Source of the DNA: Alphaproteobacteria bacterium
GTDB taxonomy: Bacteria > Pseudomonadota > Alphaproteobacteria > Micropepsales > Micropepsaceae
Assembly (NCBI GenBank): GCA_947474645.1
Contig: CANJJD010000002.1
Location: forward strand, 1-64,000
Direction of reading: 5' to 3'
DNA: 64,000 bases
Below are positions 28,066 to 37,561 of this stretch, in pieces. Within the stretch, counting starts at the first letter, position 1, and every line of letters starts with the position of its first letter. Below the pieces are notes generated by a model. It was given only the letters and a program-made list of their open reading frames with translations, was not told the DNA's origin and made no database searches. Position numbers and translations under genes: made by a program.

Positions 28066-29124
28066 ATGCGAAAAAAGGCCCTGATTACAGGCGTTACCGG
28101 CCAGGACGGCGCGCTTTTGGCTGAACTGTTGCTGGCCAAAGGTTATGAGGTGCATGGCGTCAAACGCCGCTCCTCCTCCTTCAACAGCGAGCGCATCGAT
28201 CACCTCTACCAGGACCCGCACAAGTCGGGCGCCAACTTCTTTCTTCATTATGGCGACCTGACCGACTCCACCAACCTGATCCGCCTGGTGCAGGAAACCC
28301 AGCCCGACGAAATCTACAACCTGGCCGCCCAGAGCCATGTCCAGGTCAGCTTCGAGACCGCCGAATATACCGCCAATGCCGACGGCATCGGCGTGTTGCG
28401 CCTGCTGGAAGCGATCCGCATCCTGAAGATGGAAGAGAAGATCCGCTTCTACCAGGCCTCGACCTCCGAACTGTACGGTAAGGTGCAGGAGACGCCGCAG
28501 AAGGAAACCACGCCCTTCTATCCGCGCAGTCCCTATGCGGCCGCCAAGCTCTATGCCTACTGGATCACGGTGAACTACCGCGAGGCCTATGGCATGCATG
28601 CCTCCAACGGCATCCTCTTCAACCATGAAGGCCCCACGCGCGGAGAGACTTTCGTTACCCGCAAGATCACGCGCGCGGTCGCCGCCATCCAGCTCGGGCT
28701 GCAAAAGACCCTCTATATGGGCAACATCGACTCGCTGCGCGATTGGGGCGATGCCCGCGATTATGTGAAGGGCATGTATCTGATCCTGCAGCAGGACAAG
28801 CCCGACGACTATGTGCTGGCCACCGGCGAGATGCACAGCGTGCGCGAATTCATCGAGGTTGCCTTTGCCGAAGTCGGTCGCAAGATCAACTGGCGCGGCC
28901 AGGGCGTGGATGAAGAAGGCGTGGACGCCAAGAGCGGCGAGGTTCTGGTCAAGATCGATCCGCGCTACTTCCGTCCCACCGAAGTGGAGCTGCTGCTGGG
29001 CGATCCCAGCAAGGCGCGCAAGGTGCTGGGCTGGAAGCATGAGATCACCTTCCCGCAACTGGTGAAGGAAATGGTCGCCTCCGACCTGAAAAAGGTCGCG
29101 GACGAAGGCAAGCGCAATTCATGA
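28066..29124 (+). CDS. gmd: GDP-mannose 4,6-dehydratase
   Basis: 352 aa; the ATG at 28066 ([21 protein letters not shown]) is the family start, 29 codons inside the track ORF. Extended SDR with [56 protein letters not shown] and the YAAAK catalytic pair ([13 protein letters not shown]). It converts GDP-mannose to GDP-4-keto-6-deoxymannose, the first step to GDP-L-fucose. Its stop overlaps the fcl start (ATGA). Confidence 0.97.
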   Translation: MRKKALITGVTGQDGALLAELLLAKGYEVHGVKRRSSSFNSERIDHLYQDPHKSGANFFLHYGDLTDSTNLIRLVQETQPDEIYNLAAQSHVQVSFETAEYTANADGIGVLRLLEAIRILKMEEKIRFYQASTSELYGKVQETPQKETTPFYPRSPYAAAKLYAYWITVNYREAYGMHASNGILFNHEGPTRGETFVTRKITRAVAAIQLGLQKTLYMGNIDSLRDWGDARDYVKGMYLILQQDKPDDYVLATGEMHSVREFIEVAFAEVGRKINWRGQGVDEEGVDAKSGEVLVKIDPRYFRPTEVELLLGDPSKARKVLGWKHEITFPQLVKEMVASDLKKVADEGKRNS

Positions 29125-30071
29125 GCTATGCGCTTGCCGGCAAGCGCATCTGGGTGGCCGGCCATAACGGCATGGTCGGCGCCGGCCTGGTGCGCCAACT
29201 GGAAAAGGAAAACTGCACCGTCCTGACGGTGGAACGTGCCGCGCTGGATCTGCGCGACGTTGCCGGGGTCGCCGCCTGGACCCGGGCCAACAAGCCTCAC
29301 ACCGTGCTGCTGGCGGCCGCCAAGGTGGGCGGCATCGTCGCCAACGATACCTATCCGGCGGAATTTTTGTTCGACAATCTGGCCATCGAGTCCGCCATCA
29401 TCCATGCCTCGCATCAGGCGGGGGTGGAGAAGCTGCTGTTCCTGGGCTCGTCCTGCATCTATCCCAAATTCGCAGCGCAACCGATAACCGAGGAAGCGTT
29501 GCTGACCGGACCGCTGGAGCCCACCAATGAATGGTATGCCCTGGCCAAGATCGCCGGCGTCAAGCTAGCCCAAGCCTATCGCCGCCAATATGGCCATGAC
29601 TTCATCTCGGCCATGCCGACCAACCTGTATGGCCCGGGCGACAATTTCAATCTCCAGGCCTCGCACGTCATCCCGGCCCTGATGCGCAAGGCGCACGAAG
29701 CCAAGCTGGCGGGCGCGCCCGCCATGACGATCTGGGGCACAGGCACGCCGCGCCGCGAATTCCTGCATGTCGATGATTGCGCCTCAGCCCTGGTCTTCCT
29801 GCTGAAGAATTATTCCGGCGAAGGCCATATCAATGTGGGTTACGGCGACGACGTCACCATTGACGAGCTGGCGCGCGAGGTGATGGCGGCGGTGGGCTAT
29901 GCCGGCAAGTTGGAGCATGACACCTCCAAGCCGGACGGCACCCCGCGCAAGTTGATGTCCAGCGCCAAGCTGACGGCGATGGGCTGGACGCCGCAAATCT
30001 CGCTGGAAGACGGGTTGGCCGGCACCTATGCCTGGTTCCAGGCGCAGGAAAAGGGGCGCTTGCGTGCCTGA
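29121..30071 (+). CDS. fcl: GDP-L-fucose synthase
   Basis: 316 aa bifunctional 3,5-epimerase/4-reductase completing GDP-L-fucose. NADP motif [44 protein letters not shown]; catalytic [11 protein letters not shown]; and [20 protein letters not shown], all typical of Fcl/WcaG. ATGA overlap with gmd and an 8-base overlap with the wcaF-like gene indicate a single translationally coupled block, the same gene order as in colanic-acid-type loci. Confidence 0.97.
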   Translation: MSYALAGKRIWVAGHNGMVGAGLVRQLEKENCTVLTVERAALDLRDVAGVAAWTRANKPHTVLLAAAKVGGIVANDTYPAEFLFDNLAIESAIIHASHQAGVEKLLFLGSSCIYPKFAAQPITEEALLTGPLEPTNEWYALAKIAGVKLAQAYRRQYGHDFISAMPTNLYGPGDNFNLQASHVIPALMRKAHEAKLAGAPAMTIWGTGTPRREFLHVDDCASALVFLLKNYSGEGHINVGYGDDVTIDELAREVMAAVGYAGKLEHDTSKPDGTPRKLMSSAKLTAMGWTPQISLEDGLAGTYAWFQAQEKGRLRA

Positions 30072-30609
30072 GCGGCAGGATCTCAGCCGCTTTCGCCTGC
30101 CGCCCGGTTTTCGCGGCCGTTCCGGCGCCATCGTGTTTCTCTGGCAGATCGTGCAGGGCTCGCTGTTCGCCTGCTCGCCGCAATTCGCCTATGGCTGGCG
30201 GCGCCTGTTGTTGCGCGCCTTCGGCGCCCAGGTGGGGCGGGCCGTCATCGTGCGGCCCAGCGCGCGCATCACCTATCCCTGGAAATTTACGATCGGCGAT
30301 TATGCCTGGATCGGCGATCATGCCGAGCTATACAGCCTGGGGCCCATCAGCATCGGCGCCCATAGCGTGGTGTCGCAGCGCGCCCATCTGTGCGCCGGCA
30401 CGCATGATTATCGCAGCATAGATTTCGCCATCCAGGGACCGCCCATCCGGATCGGCAGCGAAGTGTGGATCGCCACAGACGTCTTCGTGGCGCCTGGTGT
30501 CAGCATCGGCGATGGCGCGGTGATCGGCGCCCGCAGCAGCGTATTCGACGATATCGAGGCCGGCGCTATCGCGTTCGGCTCGCCCGCCAAGGTTCAGGGC
30601 CGGCGCTGA
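30064..30609 (+). CDS. wcaF: WcaF-like colanic acid-type acetyltransferase
   Basis: 181 aa. The GTG at 30064 ([20 protein letters not shown]) has an AAGGGG Shine-Dalgarno about 8 bases upstream and matches the WcaF start; the track start at 30028 is too early. Left-handed beta-helix hexapeptide repeats run over the C-terminal two thirds (RIGSEVWIATDVFVAPGVSIGDGAVIGARS). The active-site histidine is in CAGTHDYRS. Predicted to acetylate a sugar or glycan intermediate on the cytoplasmic side with acetyl-CoA. Overlaps the convergent glycosyltransferase by 16 bases. Confidence 0.88.
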   Translation: MPERQDLSRFRLPPGFRGRSGAIVFLWQIVQGSLFACSPQFAYGWRRLLLRAFGAQVGRAVIVRPSARITYPWKFTIGDYAWIGDHAELYSLGPISIGAHSVVSQRAHLCAGTHDYRSIDFAIQGPPIRIGSEVWIATDVFVAPGVSIGDGAVIGARSSVFDDIEAGAIAFGSPAKVQGRR

Positions 30610-31769
30610 GCGCCGACGCGGTGGAATATCCGGATCAGGTGATCCAGCTCGCCTTCATAGGAAAAATCTTTCGCCCGCTGGAGCCCTTTGGCGCGCAATT
30701 GCCCCCGTAAGCCCTCGTCTCCGAGGATGGCGGCGATCTCGGCTGCGCAACCTTCCACATCATGGGCTTCGTAGTAGCGACCGGCATCCGCCAATATTTC
30801 CGGCGTCGCTCCGGCGCGCGCCGCCAGCGCCGGCGCGCCACACGCCATCGCCTCGATCACCGTGCGCCCGAAGGTTTCGGCGGCACTCGACTGAACGTAA
30901 AGATCCGCGCCGGCATAGAGCGCGCGCAAGTCCTGGATGCCGACATCTTCCACCGCCACCAGCCGGTCAGACAGGCCGGCATCGGCCAGGGTTTTGAGAA
31001 TTTGATCCCGGTACGCATTACCCATGCTGTCGGTGCGCGAGAAGCTGCCCACCACCACCAGCTTGTGCGGCAACCCCTGCGGCCCCACGGCCTTGGCAAA
31101 CGCCTCCGCCAGGACGTGCAGCAGCTTGTAGGGATAGAGCTGGCCGACGAACAGGACATAAGGCTGGGTGACGCCGCGCGCCGCCAGCGGCGCAAACTCC
31201 GCCGCGCTGAGCGGTCCGGGGCGGAACAGGTTGAAGTCCACGCCGTGATGCACCACTTCCACCGGGCCGCGGATGGCATCGCCATAATGCTTCAGCAGCA
31301 GATCGCGGGTGTAGGCGGAGTTGACCAGGATGGCGTCGGCGCGGGCCAATCCGGGGCGGAACAGCAGCCGGCGATAGAACCGCTGCTCCCAGCGGATATC
31401 GGCGGCGGCGACATGCTGCATGCCCCAGATCGCCAGGACCAGTTTTGTCCGGCGCGGCATGACCAGCGGCGCGACCCCGGACGAGCCATGAAACAGGATG
31501 TCGGCGCCCAGCCGCTTCAGCGCGGGCCCGAGCAGGAAATGCTCCGACAGGATGCGAAGGATGCGGCGGCGATTGCCCCAGCCCGCGCCTTCGACCTGCA
31601 GTACGGAATTCTTTTGCCGGTAATAGTCCACGTCATCGCGGCCCGCGACATAGACATAGGTGTTCGCCGGATCGCGGCCCGGCGCCAGGCGGGCGAACTG
31701 GGTGAACCAGCTCAGCGCCCCAGTGGAATGGGTGGGGCTCTGGAACAGAACGTCAACAGCGATCTTCAC
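30594..31769 (-). CDS. Glycosyltransferase family 4-like (GT-B)
   Basis: 391 aa, GTG start at 31769 (MKIAVDVLFQ). GT-B retaining glycosyltransferase: the C-terminal nucleotide-binding half has VLFVGQLYPYKLLHVLAEAF, LYVQSSAAETFGRTVIEAMACGAPALAARAGATPEIL with the E-x7-E motif, and ADAILVNSAYTRDLL in the N-terminal half. Transfers a sugar (often mannose, fucose or glucose in EPS loci) to the lipid-linked oligosaccharide. Transcribed against its neighbours, with its own promoter in the 31770-31932 gap shared with MBOAT copy 2. Confidence 0.9.
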   Translation of the reverse strand: MKIAVDVLFQSPTHSTGALSWFTQFARLAPGRDPANTYVYVAGRDDVDYYRQKNSVLQVEGAGWGNRRRILRILSEHFLLGPALKRLGADILFHGSSGVAPLVMPRRTKLVLAIWGMQHVAAADIRWEQRFYRRLLFRPGLARADAILVNSAYTRDLLLKHYGDAIRGPVEVVHHGVDFNLFRPGPLSAAEFAPLAARGVTQPYVLFVGQLYPYKLLHVLAEAFAKAVGPQGLPHKLVVVGSFSRTDSMGNAYRDQILKTLADAGLSDRLVAVEDVGIQDLRALYAGADLYVQSSAAETFGRTVIEAMACGAPALAARAGATPEILADAGRYYEAHDVEGCAAEIAAILGDEGLRGQLRAKGLQRAKDFSYEGELDHLIRIFHRVGAQRRP

Positions 31770-31932
31770 GCGGGCTCATGTCCAAGATGCGGTGCTTTGT
31801 AGGATCATTCGCGTTGCGTGGAAAGGTCAGTGGGACCAGTTATTTAAGCACTTTACGCGCGGATTTGCGGGCCCGCCCCAGCCCGGCTAGAAGGGGTCCC
31901 GCTGGCGGCCTTAACCCCTAAATTCCTGCGCG

Positions 31933-33423
31933 ATGCTCTTCAATTCCACCATTTTCCTGTTCGGCTTTCTGCCGGTCGCCCTGATCGTGTTCTTCACGCT
32001 GGGCCGGCTGTCGGCGACGGCGGCGCGCATCTGGCTGGCCGCGGCATCGCTGTTCTTTTACGCCTGGTGGAATCCACCCTACCTGATCCTGCTGGCGATC
32101 TCGATCCTTTTCAATTTCGGGGTCGGCCGGTTGCTGCAGGAGCCGGAGCGCTACACCTTCCTGCCGTCGCGCAAGCTGGTGCTGGGCCTGGGCCTGGCCT
32201 TCAATCTCGGGTTTCTGGGCTATTTCAAATATTATGCCTTTGTCGTCCAGAATATCGATGCCGTCACCGGCGCCGATTTCACGGTCACCCATATCGCGCT
32301 GCCGCTGGCGATTTCCTTCTTCACCTTCCAGAAGATCGCCTATCTGGTGGATTCCTATCAGGGCAAGGTGCAAGACCGCAGCTTCATCAACTATGTGCTG
32401 TTCGCGGCTTTCTTCCCGCAGCTCATCGCGGGGCCCATCGTCCATTACAGCGAAATCTTTCCCCAGTTTCGCAAGCCCGAGACCTATCGCTTCCAGTGGC
32501 CCTTGTTTACCGATGGCTTGAGCCTTTTTCTTCTGGGCCTGGCCAAGAAGGTGGTGCTGGCGGACGAGTTCGCGCGCTACAGCGACATGATGTTCGCCGG
32601 CGCGCAAACAGGCGCGACCCTTACCCTGGTGCCGGCCTGGGTGGGCGCGCTGTCCTACACCTTGCAGCTCTATTTTGATTTTTCCGGCTATTCCGACATG
32701 GCGATCGGCCTGGCCCGCATGTTCAACATCGAACTGCCGTTGAATTTCTGGTCGCCCTACAAGTCCGGCAGCATCATCGAGTTCTGGCGGCGCTGGCACA
32801 TGACTCTGTCCCGCTTCCTGCGCGACTATGTTTATATCCCGCTGGGCGGCAATCGCGGCGGCGCTGCGCGGCGCTACCGCAATCTGCTGCTGACCATGCT
32901 GGTGGGCGGAATCTGGCACGGCGCAGGCTGGACCTTTTTCGCCTGGGGGGCGCTGCACGGCGTGGCGCTGGCCGTCAACCATCTGTGGACGGAGCATGTC
33001 ACCCGCCCCCTGCGCTCGCGGCTTTACCAGGCGGCGGCGCACATCGCCACCTTGCTGGTGGTGGTGTGCGGCTGGGTGATTTTCCGCAGCCCGACGATGG
33101 ACGCGGCCGGGCGCGTCTTTGCCGGCATGAGCGGGCGCAACGGCGCGGTGCTGCCGGACCAGTTCCTGAATGTGCTGCATCCCCTGCGGGCGCTGTTCGG
33201 CGGCATGAGCCGGGTGCCCTATCTGGGCGACACCACCGTAATGGGCGCCTTCGAGGCTTTCTTCATGCTGGGCCTGGGCGGCGCCATCGTGTTCCTAGCG
33301 CCGAACCTCTATCAGATCAGCATGCGCCGCAAATTTGTGCTGGTGTCGATCAGCTTCGCATTCGTGCTGCAGAAGATCTTTTTTGCGGGCGCCATGTCAC
33401 CCTTCCTCTATTTCCAGTTCTAG
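31933..33423 (+). CDS. MBOAT family O-acyltransferase, copy 2
   Basis: 496 aa polytopic membrane protein. Motifs match copy 1: LGYFKYYAFV, SFFTFQKIAYLVD, PQLIAGPIVHYSEIFPQF, FDFSGYSDMAIG, FLRDYVYIPLGGNRGG and GGIWHGAGWTFFAWGALHG with the catalytic histidine. The C-terminus is again FLYFQF. It begins with the same MLFNSTIF start as copy 1 (MLFNSSIF), so the two are close paralogues. The SGNH-like partner follows after nine bases. Role: O-acylation (most often O-acetylation) of exported polymer. Confidence 0.94.
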   Translation: MLFNSTIFLFGFLPVALIVFFTLGRLSATAARIWLAAASLFFYAWWNPPYLILLAISILFNFGVGRLLQEPERYTFLPSRKLVLGLGLAFNLGFLGYFKYYAFVVQNIDAVTGADFTVTHIALPLAISFFTFQKIAYLVDSYQGKVQDRSFINYVLFAAFFPQLIAGPIVHYSEIFPQFRKPETYRFQWPLFTDGLSLFLLGLAKKVVLADEFARYSDMMFAGAQTGATLTLVPAWVGALSYTLQLYFDFSGYSDMAIGLARMFNIELPLNFWSPYKSGSIIEFWRRWHMTLSRFLRDYVYIPLGGNRGGAARRYRNLLLTMLVGGIWHGAGWTFFAWGALHGVALAVNHLWTEHVTRPLRSRLYQAAAHIATLLVVVCGWVIFRSPTMDAAGRVFAGMSGRNGAVLPDQFLNVLHPLRALFGGMSRVPYLGDTTVMGAFEAFFMLGLGGAIVFLAPNLYQISMRRKFVLVSISFAFVLQKIFFAGAMSPFLYFQF

Positions 33424-33432
33424 GCGGGAGCG

Positions 33433-34392
33433 ATGCGAACATTCCTCTCCCTCCTGGCGGCCGCGGCGATTTCCCTCGCCGGCTATTTCCTGCTGTTCGG
33501 GTTCATCGTGTCGCGTCCGCTGGTGGTGGACCAGACCAGCGAGCTGATGGACAAGAAGCTGGCTTACGCCGCCGCCACGCCCCATCCCAAGCTGTTCATC
33601 GTGGCCGGCAGCAATGCACGCTTCAGCCATAGTTGCGCCGCGCTCGAAGCGGCGCTGCACCAGCCTTGCGTGAACATGGGCGTCGCCGCCGACGTGGCGC
33701 TGGACTGGACCCTGGACAAGACCCGCGCCCAGCTCGCGCCGGGCGACCTGGTCTACCTGCCGCTCGAATATGAATCCTATTCCCGCCCGCGCGTTCAATT
33801 GCAGACCGGCGTGGACGCAGCCTATCGCTTCCGCCATGACAAGACTTCACTGGTGGGACGCGGGGTTGAAGGGGTGGTGCGCGCGGCCTTCATGTTCAGC
33901 CTGCCCACCCTGGTCCATTCCATCGGTGAAATGAGCCTGAAAGCCGCCGGCATCGAGCGCCGCTTCAATGTGACGACGCTTGACCGGCAAGGCGACGAAA
34001 CCGGCCATGACGGTGCCAAGGCGATCCCGTACCGGGCGGTGATCCGCAATTCGCAGCAGGTGATGCCGCAACCCTACTCCCTGATGAGCAACCCGGATGG
34101 CAGCCAGGCGGCGATCGCCGCCTTCCTGGAGTGGTGCCGCGCCCATCATGTCGTGGCCGTGGGCGGGCTGCCCACCACGTTCAATGACCGGCCGATGCCG
34201 GATGCGGTGTTGGACATGCTGCGCGGCTTCTATGAACAGCACGGTGCGACACTCCTGGTCCTGCCAAATCGCAGCCAATATCCGCGCGCGGTTTTCTACG
34301 ATTCCCCTTATCATCTGCGCCAGTCGGCGCAGGTGCGCCATTCCCAGCTTTTGGCGCGGGGCCTGCGCCCGTTCCTGCCGAGGTCACCGTGA
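33433..34392 (+). CDS. SGNH-hydrolase-like partner of MBOAT copy 2
   Basis: 319 aa. N-terminal signal anchor (LSLLAAAAISLAGYFLLFGFIV). Block I is seen as VAGSNARFSHSC near residue 57 (GSN instead of GDS) and the C-terminal block as FYDSPYHLRQSAQVRHS, with D and H spaced as in SGNH enzymes. GDLVYLPLEYESY is shared in outline with the copy 1 partner (GDTIIFTPEYPL). The GTG start of the next glycosyltransferase overlaps its stop (GTGA), extending the MBOAT-SGNH-GT unit. Confidence 0.75.
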   Translation: MRTFLSLLAAAAISLAGYFLLFGFIVSRPLVVDQTSELMDKKLAYAAATPHPKLFIVAGSNARFSHSCAALEAALHQPCVNMGVAADVALDWTLDKTRAQLAPGDLVYLPLEYESYSRPRVQLQTGVDAAYRFRHDKTSLVGRGVEGVVRAAFMFSLPTLVHSIGEMSLKAAGIERRFNVTTLDRQGDETGHDGAKAIPYRAVIRNSQQVMPQPYSLMSNPDGSQAAIAAFLEWCRAHHVVAVGGLPTTFNDRPMPDAVLDMLRGFYEQHGATLLVLPNRSQYPRAVFYDSPYHLRQSAQVRHSQLLARGLRPFLPRSP

Positions 34393-35177
34393 TACTGCCG
34401 AAAATTTCCGTCGTCACGATCAACTACAATATGGGCAATGAGCTGGCCGGCACGATCGAAAGCGTGCTGGCCCAGGACTATCCCAACCTGGAATATATCG
34501 TGGTGGATGGCGGCTCGACCGACAACAGCGTCGAGGTCATCAAGCAGTATCCGCGCATCAACTACTGGATCAGCGAGCGCGACAAGGGCCGCTATTACGC
34601 CATGAACAAGGGGGTGCGGGCCGCGACGGGCGATTGGGTGATCTTCATCAATTCCGGCGACCGCTTCCATGATCCCGCCGTGGTCACCGACGTGTTCCGG
34701 CAAGAGGATCATTCCGGCACCGACCTGGTCTATGGCCATGTGCTGCGCCGCTATCCGTCCGAAGGCGTGGAGCGCGTCATCCCGGCCCAGACGCTGGCGA
34801 CCCTGCCGCTGCGCATGCCGTGCAGCCATCAGAGCCTGTTCGCGCGCCGCTCGCTGCTGCTGGAGCATTCTTTCTCCTCGGAACTATCCATCGCCGCGGA
34901 TCACGACTTCATGCTGCGCGCCATCCACACCGGCAGCCAGTTCAAGAAGGTGGAACGCACCATCAGCATCTTTTCCACCGGCGGCATCAGCGACCGCCAG
35001 CGTCTGGAGGCGTTGCGCCAGATTTATGCCGTGCTGCGCCGGCTCGATCTGCTGACCTGGCGGGTCAGGGTCACGCATGCGACGATGGTGGCGCGCGCCC
35101 TGTTCGGGGCGCGCATGAAGCAGATCATGCCCCGCCCCATGACCGCGTGGATATTGAAGCACAAGACCTTTGACTGA
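34389..35177 (+). CDS. Glycosyltransferase family 2
   Basis: 262 aa inverting GT-A enzyme. ISVVTINYNMGNELAGTIESVLAQ is the family N-terminus, followed by YIVVDGGSTDNSVEV and INSGDRFHDPAV in the DXD position, and MPCSHQSLFARRSLLLE, AADHDFMLRAI in the acceptor region. It resembles colanic-acid WcaE-type transferases. GTG start coupled by overlap to the upstream SGNH gene. No transmembrane segment; it should act at the cytoplasmic face. Sugar unknown. Confidence 0.92.
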   Translation: MILPKISVVTINYNMGNELAGTIESVLAQDYPNLEYIVVDGGSTDNSVEVIKQYPRINYWISERDKGRYYAMNKGVRAATGDWVIFINSGDRFHDPAVVTDVFRQEDHSGTDLVYGHVLRRYPSEGVERVIPAQTLATLPLRMPCSHQSLFARRSLLLEHSFSSELSIAADHDFMLRAIHTGSQFKKVERTISIFSTGGISDRQRLEALRQIYAVLRRLDLLTWRVRVTHATMVARALFGARMKQIMPRPMTAWILKHKTFD

Positions 35178-35279
35178 TCCGGCCTGCGACGGCCCCAAGC
35201 CGATTGCACGGGCTGGCGCCAGCCTTTATAGACGGCGCGGGGCCATGCCGAGGCGGGACCCGCTTTTCGGGGCTCCAGA

Positions 35280-36722
35280 ATGCTGTTCACGGATCGGGCG
35301 TTTTTTGCGCTCCTGTTCTGCACCTTCGCTGCCTATTACTGCCGGCGCTCAGCCGGCTATCAGATCGCCGTCCTTCTGGTCGCCAGCCTGTTCTTCTATG
35401 CTTGGACGCAGCCATGGCTGCTGACCCTGCTGGGCTTGTCGGCGCTGTTGTCCACCGTGACCAGCTATGGCGTCGAAAAGGCGCAAGAGGACTGGCGGCG
35501 GCGCGCCTGGGCGGTGGCCGGCGTGGTCATCAACCTGGGCGTCCTGGCCTTCTTCAAATATGACCGGCTGGTCTTCAACAGCCTGGTTGGTCCCTTGCCG
35601 CCGCCGGGCGACGTGCTCGGCACCCTGCTCGCCATTCCCCTGCCGATCGGCATTTCCTTTTACACCTTCCACGGCATCTCGCTGGTGGTGGATGTTTTCC
35701 GCGCGCGCCAGGGCGGCAAGACACAGAGCCCGCTGGGACAGGAACGCGGATTCCTGGATCATGCGCGGCGCACATTCCTGTACCTGACCTTCTTTCCGCA
35801 GCTCATCGCCGGCCCCATCGTCAAAGCCAAGGATTTCTATCCCCAGATGGGCGCCAAGGCCTTTGCCGACATCCATTGGTACGGCGTCGCCAAGGCCCTG
35901 ATCATCGGATTCTTCCTGAAGTCGGTGGTGGCCGACAATCTGGCGCAGCAGACCGGCGTCCTGGCACCGCCCTTCTGCTATTCGCTGTCCACTCTCAACC
36001 TTGTCCTGGTCCTGATCGCCTATTCGGTCCAGATCTTCGCCGACTTTGCCGGTTACTCCCTGATCGCCATCGGGCTGGCGCGGCTGTTCGGCTATGCGTT
36101 GCCGGACAATTTCCGCTTTCCCTATATCGCGCAGACTTTTTCCGAATTCTGGACCCGCTGGCACATGTCACTGTCGGCGTGGTTGCGCGACTATGTCTAT
36201 TATCCCCTGGGCGGCAACCGGAAGGGAGCGCACCGCACCTATGTCAACCTGCTGCTGGTGATGGCCCTGGGCGGGCTGTGGCATGGCGCGGGCTGGAGCT
36301 ATGCGGTGTGGGGCCTGTGGCACGGCGGCGCGCTGGCGCTGGAGCGGATGGCGCGCGGCACGCGCTTTTACCTGTCAGAGGCCAGGCTCGCGAAAATCGC
36401 GCGCTGGGCCCTGGTGTTCACGGTCGTGACGCTGGGCTGGACGCTGTTCAAGCTGCCCGACTTCGCCCAGGTGCGCGAGCTGGCGGGCGCGGCCTGGGAC
36501 AACCGCCACATGCGCTTTTCCCGCGGCGTGCCGATGCTGCTGCTGTTCTACATGGCGCCGGTCCTGATCTATCATCTGCTCTACCAGTTCCGTGACCAGC
36601 CACCGCGAGCAATCGCCTTTCTGTGGGGCATGCGGACGGAAGGCGTGGCGCTGGGCCTGATGCTGACGGCGATCATGGTGCAGGCGGGCAATCCCACACC
36701 CTTCATCTATTTCCAGTTCTGA
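35280..36722 (+). CDS. MBOAT family O-acyltransferase, copy 3
   Basis: 480 aa, more divergent than copies 1 and 2 but with the same landmarks: FFKYDRLVF, GISFYTFHGISLVVD, PQLIAGPIVKAKDFYPQM, IFADFAGYSLIAIG, WLRDYVYYPLGGNRKGA and GGLWHGAGWSYAVWGLWHGG (catalytic His). C-terminus FIYFQF. The start MLFTDRAFFALLF is less like the others. Followed after two bases by its SGNH-like partner. Confidence 0.94.
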   Translation: MLFTDRAFFALLFCTFAAYYCRRSAGYQIAVLLVASLFFYAWTQPWLLTLLGLSALLSTVTSYGVEKAQEDWRRRAWAVAGVVINLGVLAFFKYDRLVFNSLVGPLPPPGDVLGTLLAIPLPIGISFYTFHGISLVVDVFRARQGGKTQSPLGQERGFLDHARRTFLYLTFFPQLIAGPIVKAKDFYPQMGAKAFADIHWYGVAKALIIGFFLKSVVADNLAQQTGVLAPPFCYSLSTLNLVLVLIAYSVQIFADFAGYSLIAIGLARLFGYALPDNFRFPYIAQTFSEFWTRWHMSLSAWLRDYVYYPLGGNRKGAHRTYVNLLLVMALGGLWHGAGWSYAVWGLWHGGALALERMARGTRFYLSEARLAKIARWALVFTVVTLGWTLFKLPDFAQVRELAGAAWDNRHMRFSRGVPMLLLFYMAPVLIYHLLYQFRDQPPRAIAFLWGMRTEGVALGLMLTAIMVQAGNPTPFIYFQF

Positions 36723-36724
36723 CC

Positions 36725-37561
36725 ATGCAGCGCCCGCTCCTCCCCATTGCCGTCACCGCCGCCCTGAGCTTTGCGGCCTATGCCGCTGTTGTGCAGTTCG
36801 CGCCTTTCTCCGTGCCGGTGGTGCAGAACCAGGTCGACACCAACATGATGCGGATGCAGGGCTTCCTGGCTGCGCCGCCCCGTACCGTGCTGGTGGGATC
36901 GTCTCTCACCTTCCGCCTGCCTACCGAAGTGCTGGAGCCCGAGGTCGCCAATATCGGCCTGACGGGCGGCAGCGCCCTGACCGGCCTTGCCCTGGTGGAA
37001 CGGTCCGGCGAGAAGCCCAGCCTGGTGCTGATCGAGAGCAACCTTCTGGAACGCCCATTGGACCAGGAAGCGGTCCAGGCCCAGTTGCGTTTCCCCGAGC
37101 GGTTCCTGCGCAAGCACCTGCGGGTCTTCCGCACCGGTTTTGACCCCGCCAATCTGTTGTGGCGTGCCCTGCTCTATTTCACGCACCATGTCGACGCGGT
37201 CATGCCCCCCGAAGCCGCGCGCCATTTCTATGAGGGGCAGAGGGATTTCAAGGCGCATCCGCCCGAGCCCGTGAACTTCCAGCGCAATTTGAACCTGACC
37301 GCGGCGCTGGTGACCTCGCTGGAGACCAAGGGTGTGCGGGTCGGTTTCTTTGAAATGCCGATCGATCCAGGGTTGATGAACTCACCCGCCGATACGGCGA
37401 TCCGCCGCGACGTCCGCAAGGCCTTTCCGCCAGGCCGTTATTGCTGGCTGGACCTGCAAGTGCCCGGCGGCGCCCATACGCTGGATGGCGTGCATCTGAC
37501 GGCGGATGATTCCGCCCTGATCGCCCGGAATATTCTGGCGCAGCAGAAAAACTGTCGTTAG
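36725..37561 (+). CDS. SGNH-hydrolase-like partner of MBOAT copy 3
   Basis: 278 aa from the ATG at 36725 (MQRPLLPIAVTAAL); the track start at 36623 lies inside the MBOAT gene and is rejected. Signal anchor at residues ~5-25. VLVGSSLTFRLPTEVL is the block I position and LDGVHLTADDSALIA the C-terminal D-x-x-H block. VLIESNLLERPL resembles the strand-end segment seen in the other partners. Predicted periplasmic acyl transfer or hydrolysis step. Its stop overlaps the convergent methyltransferase by four bases. Confidence 0.72.
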   Translation: MQRPLLPIAVTAALSFAAYAAVVQFAPFSVPVVQNQVDTNMMRMQGFLAAPPRTVLVGSSLTFRLPTEVLEPEVANIGLTGGSALTGLALVERSGEKPSLVLIESNLLERPLDQEAVQAQLRFPERFLRKHLRVFRTGFDPANLLWRALLYFTHHVDAVMPPEAARHFYEGQRDFKAHPPEPVNFQRNLNLTAALVTSLETKGVRVGFFEMPIDPGLMNSPADTAIRRDVRKAFPPGRYCWLDLQVPGGAHTLDGVHLTADDSALIARNILAQQKNCR

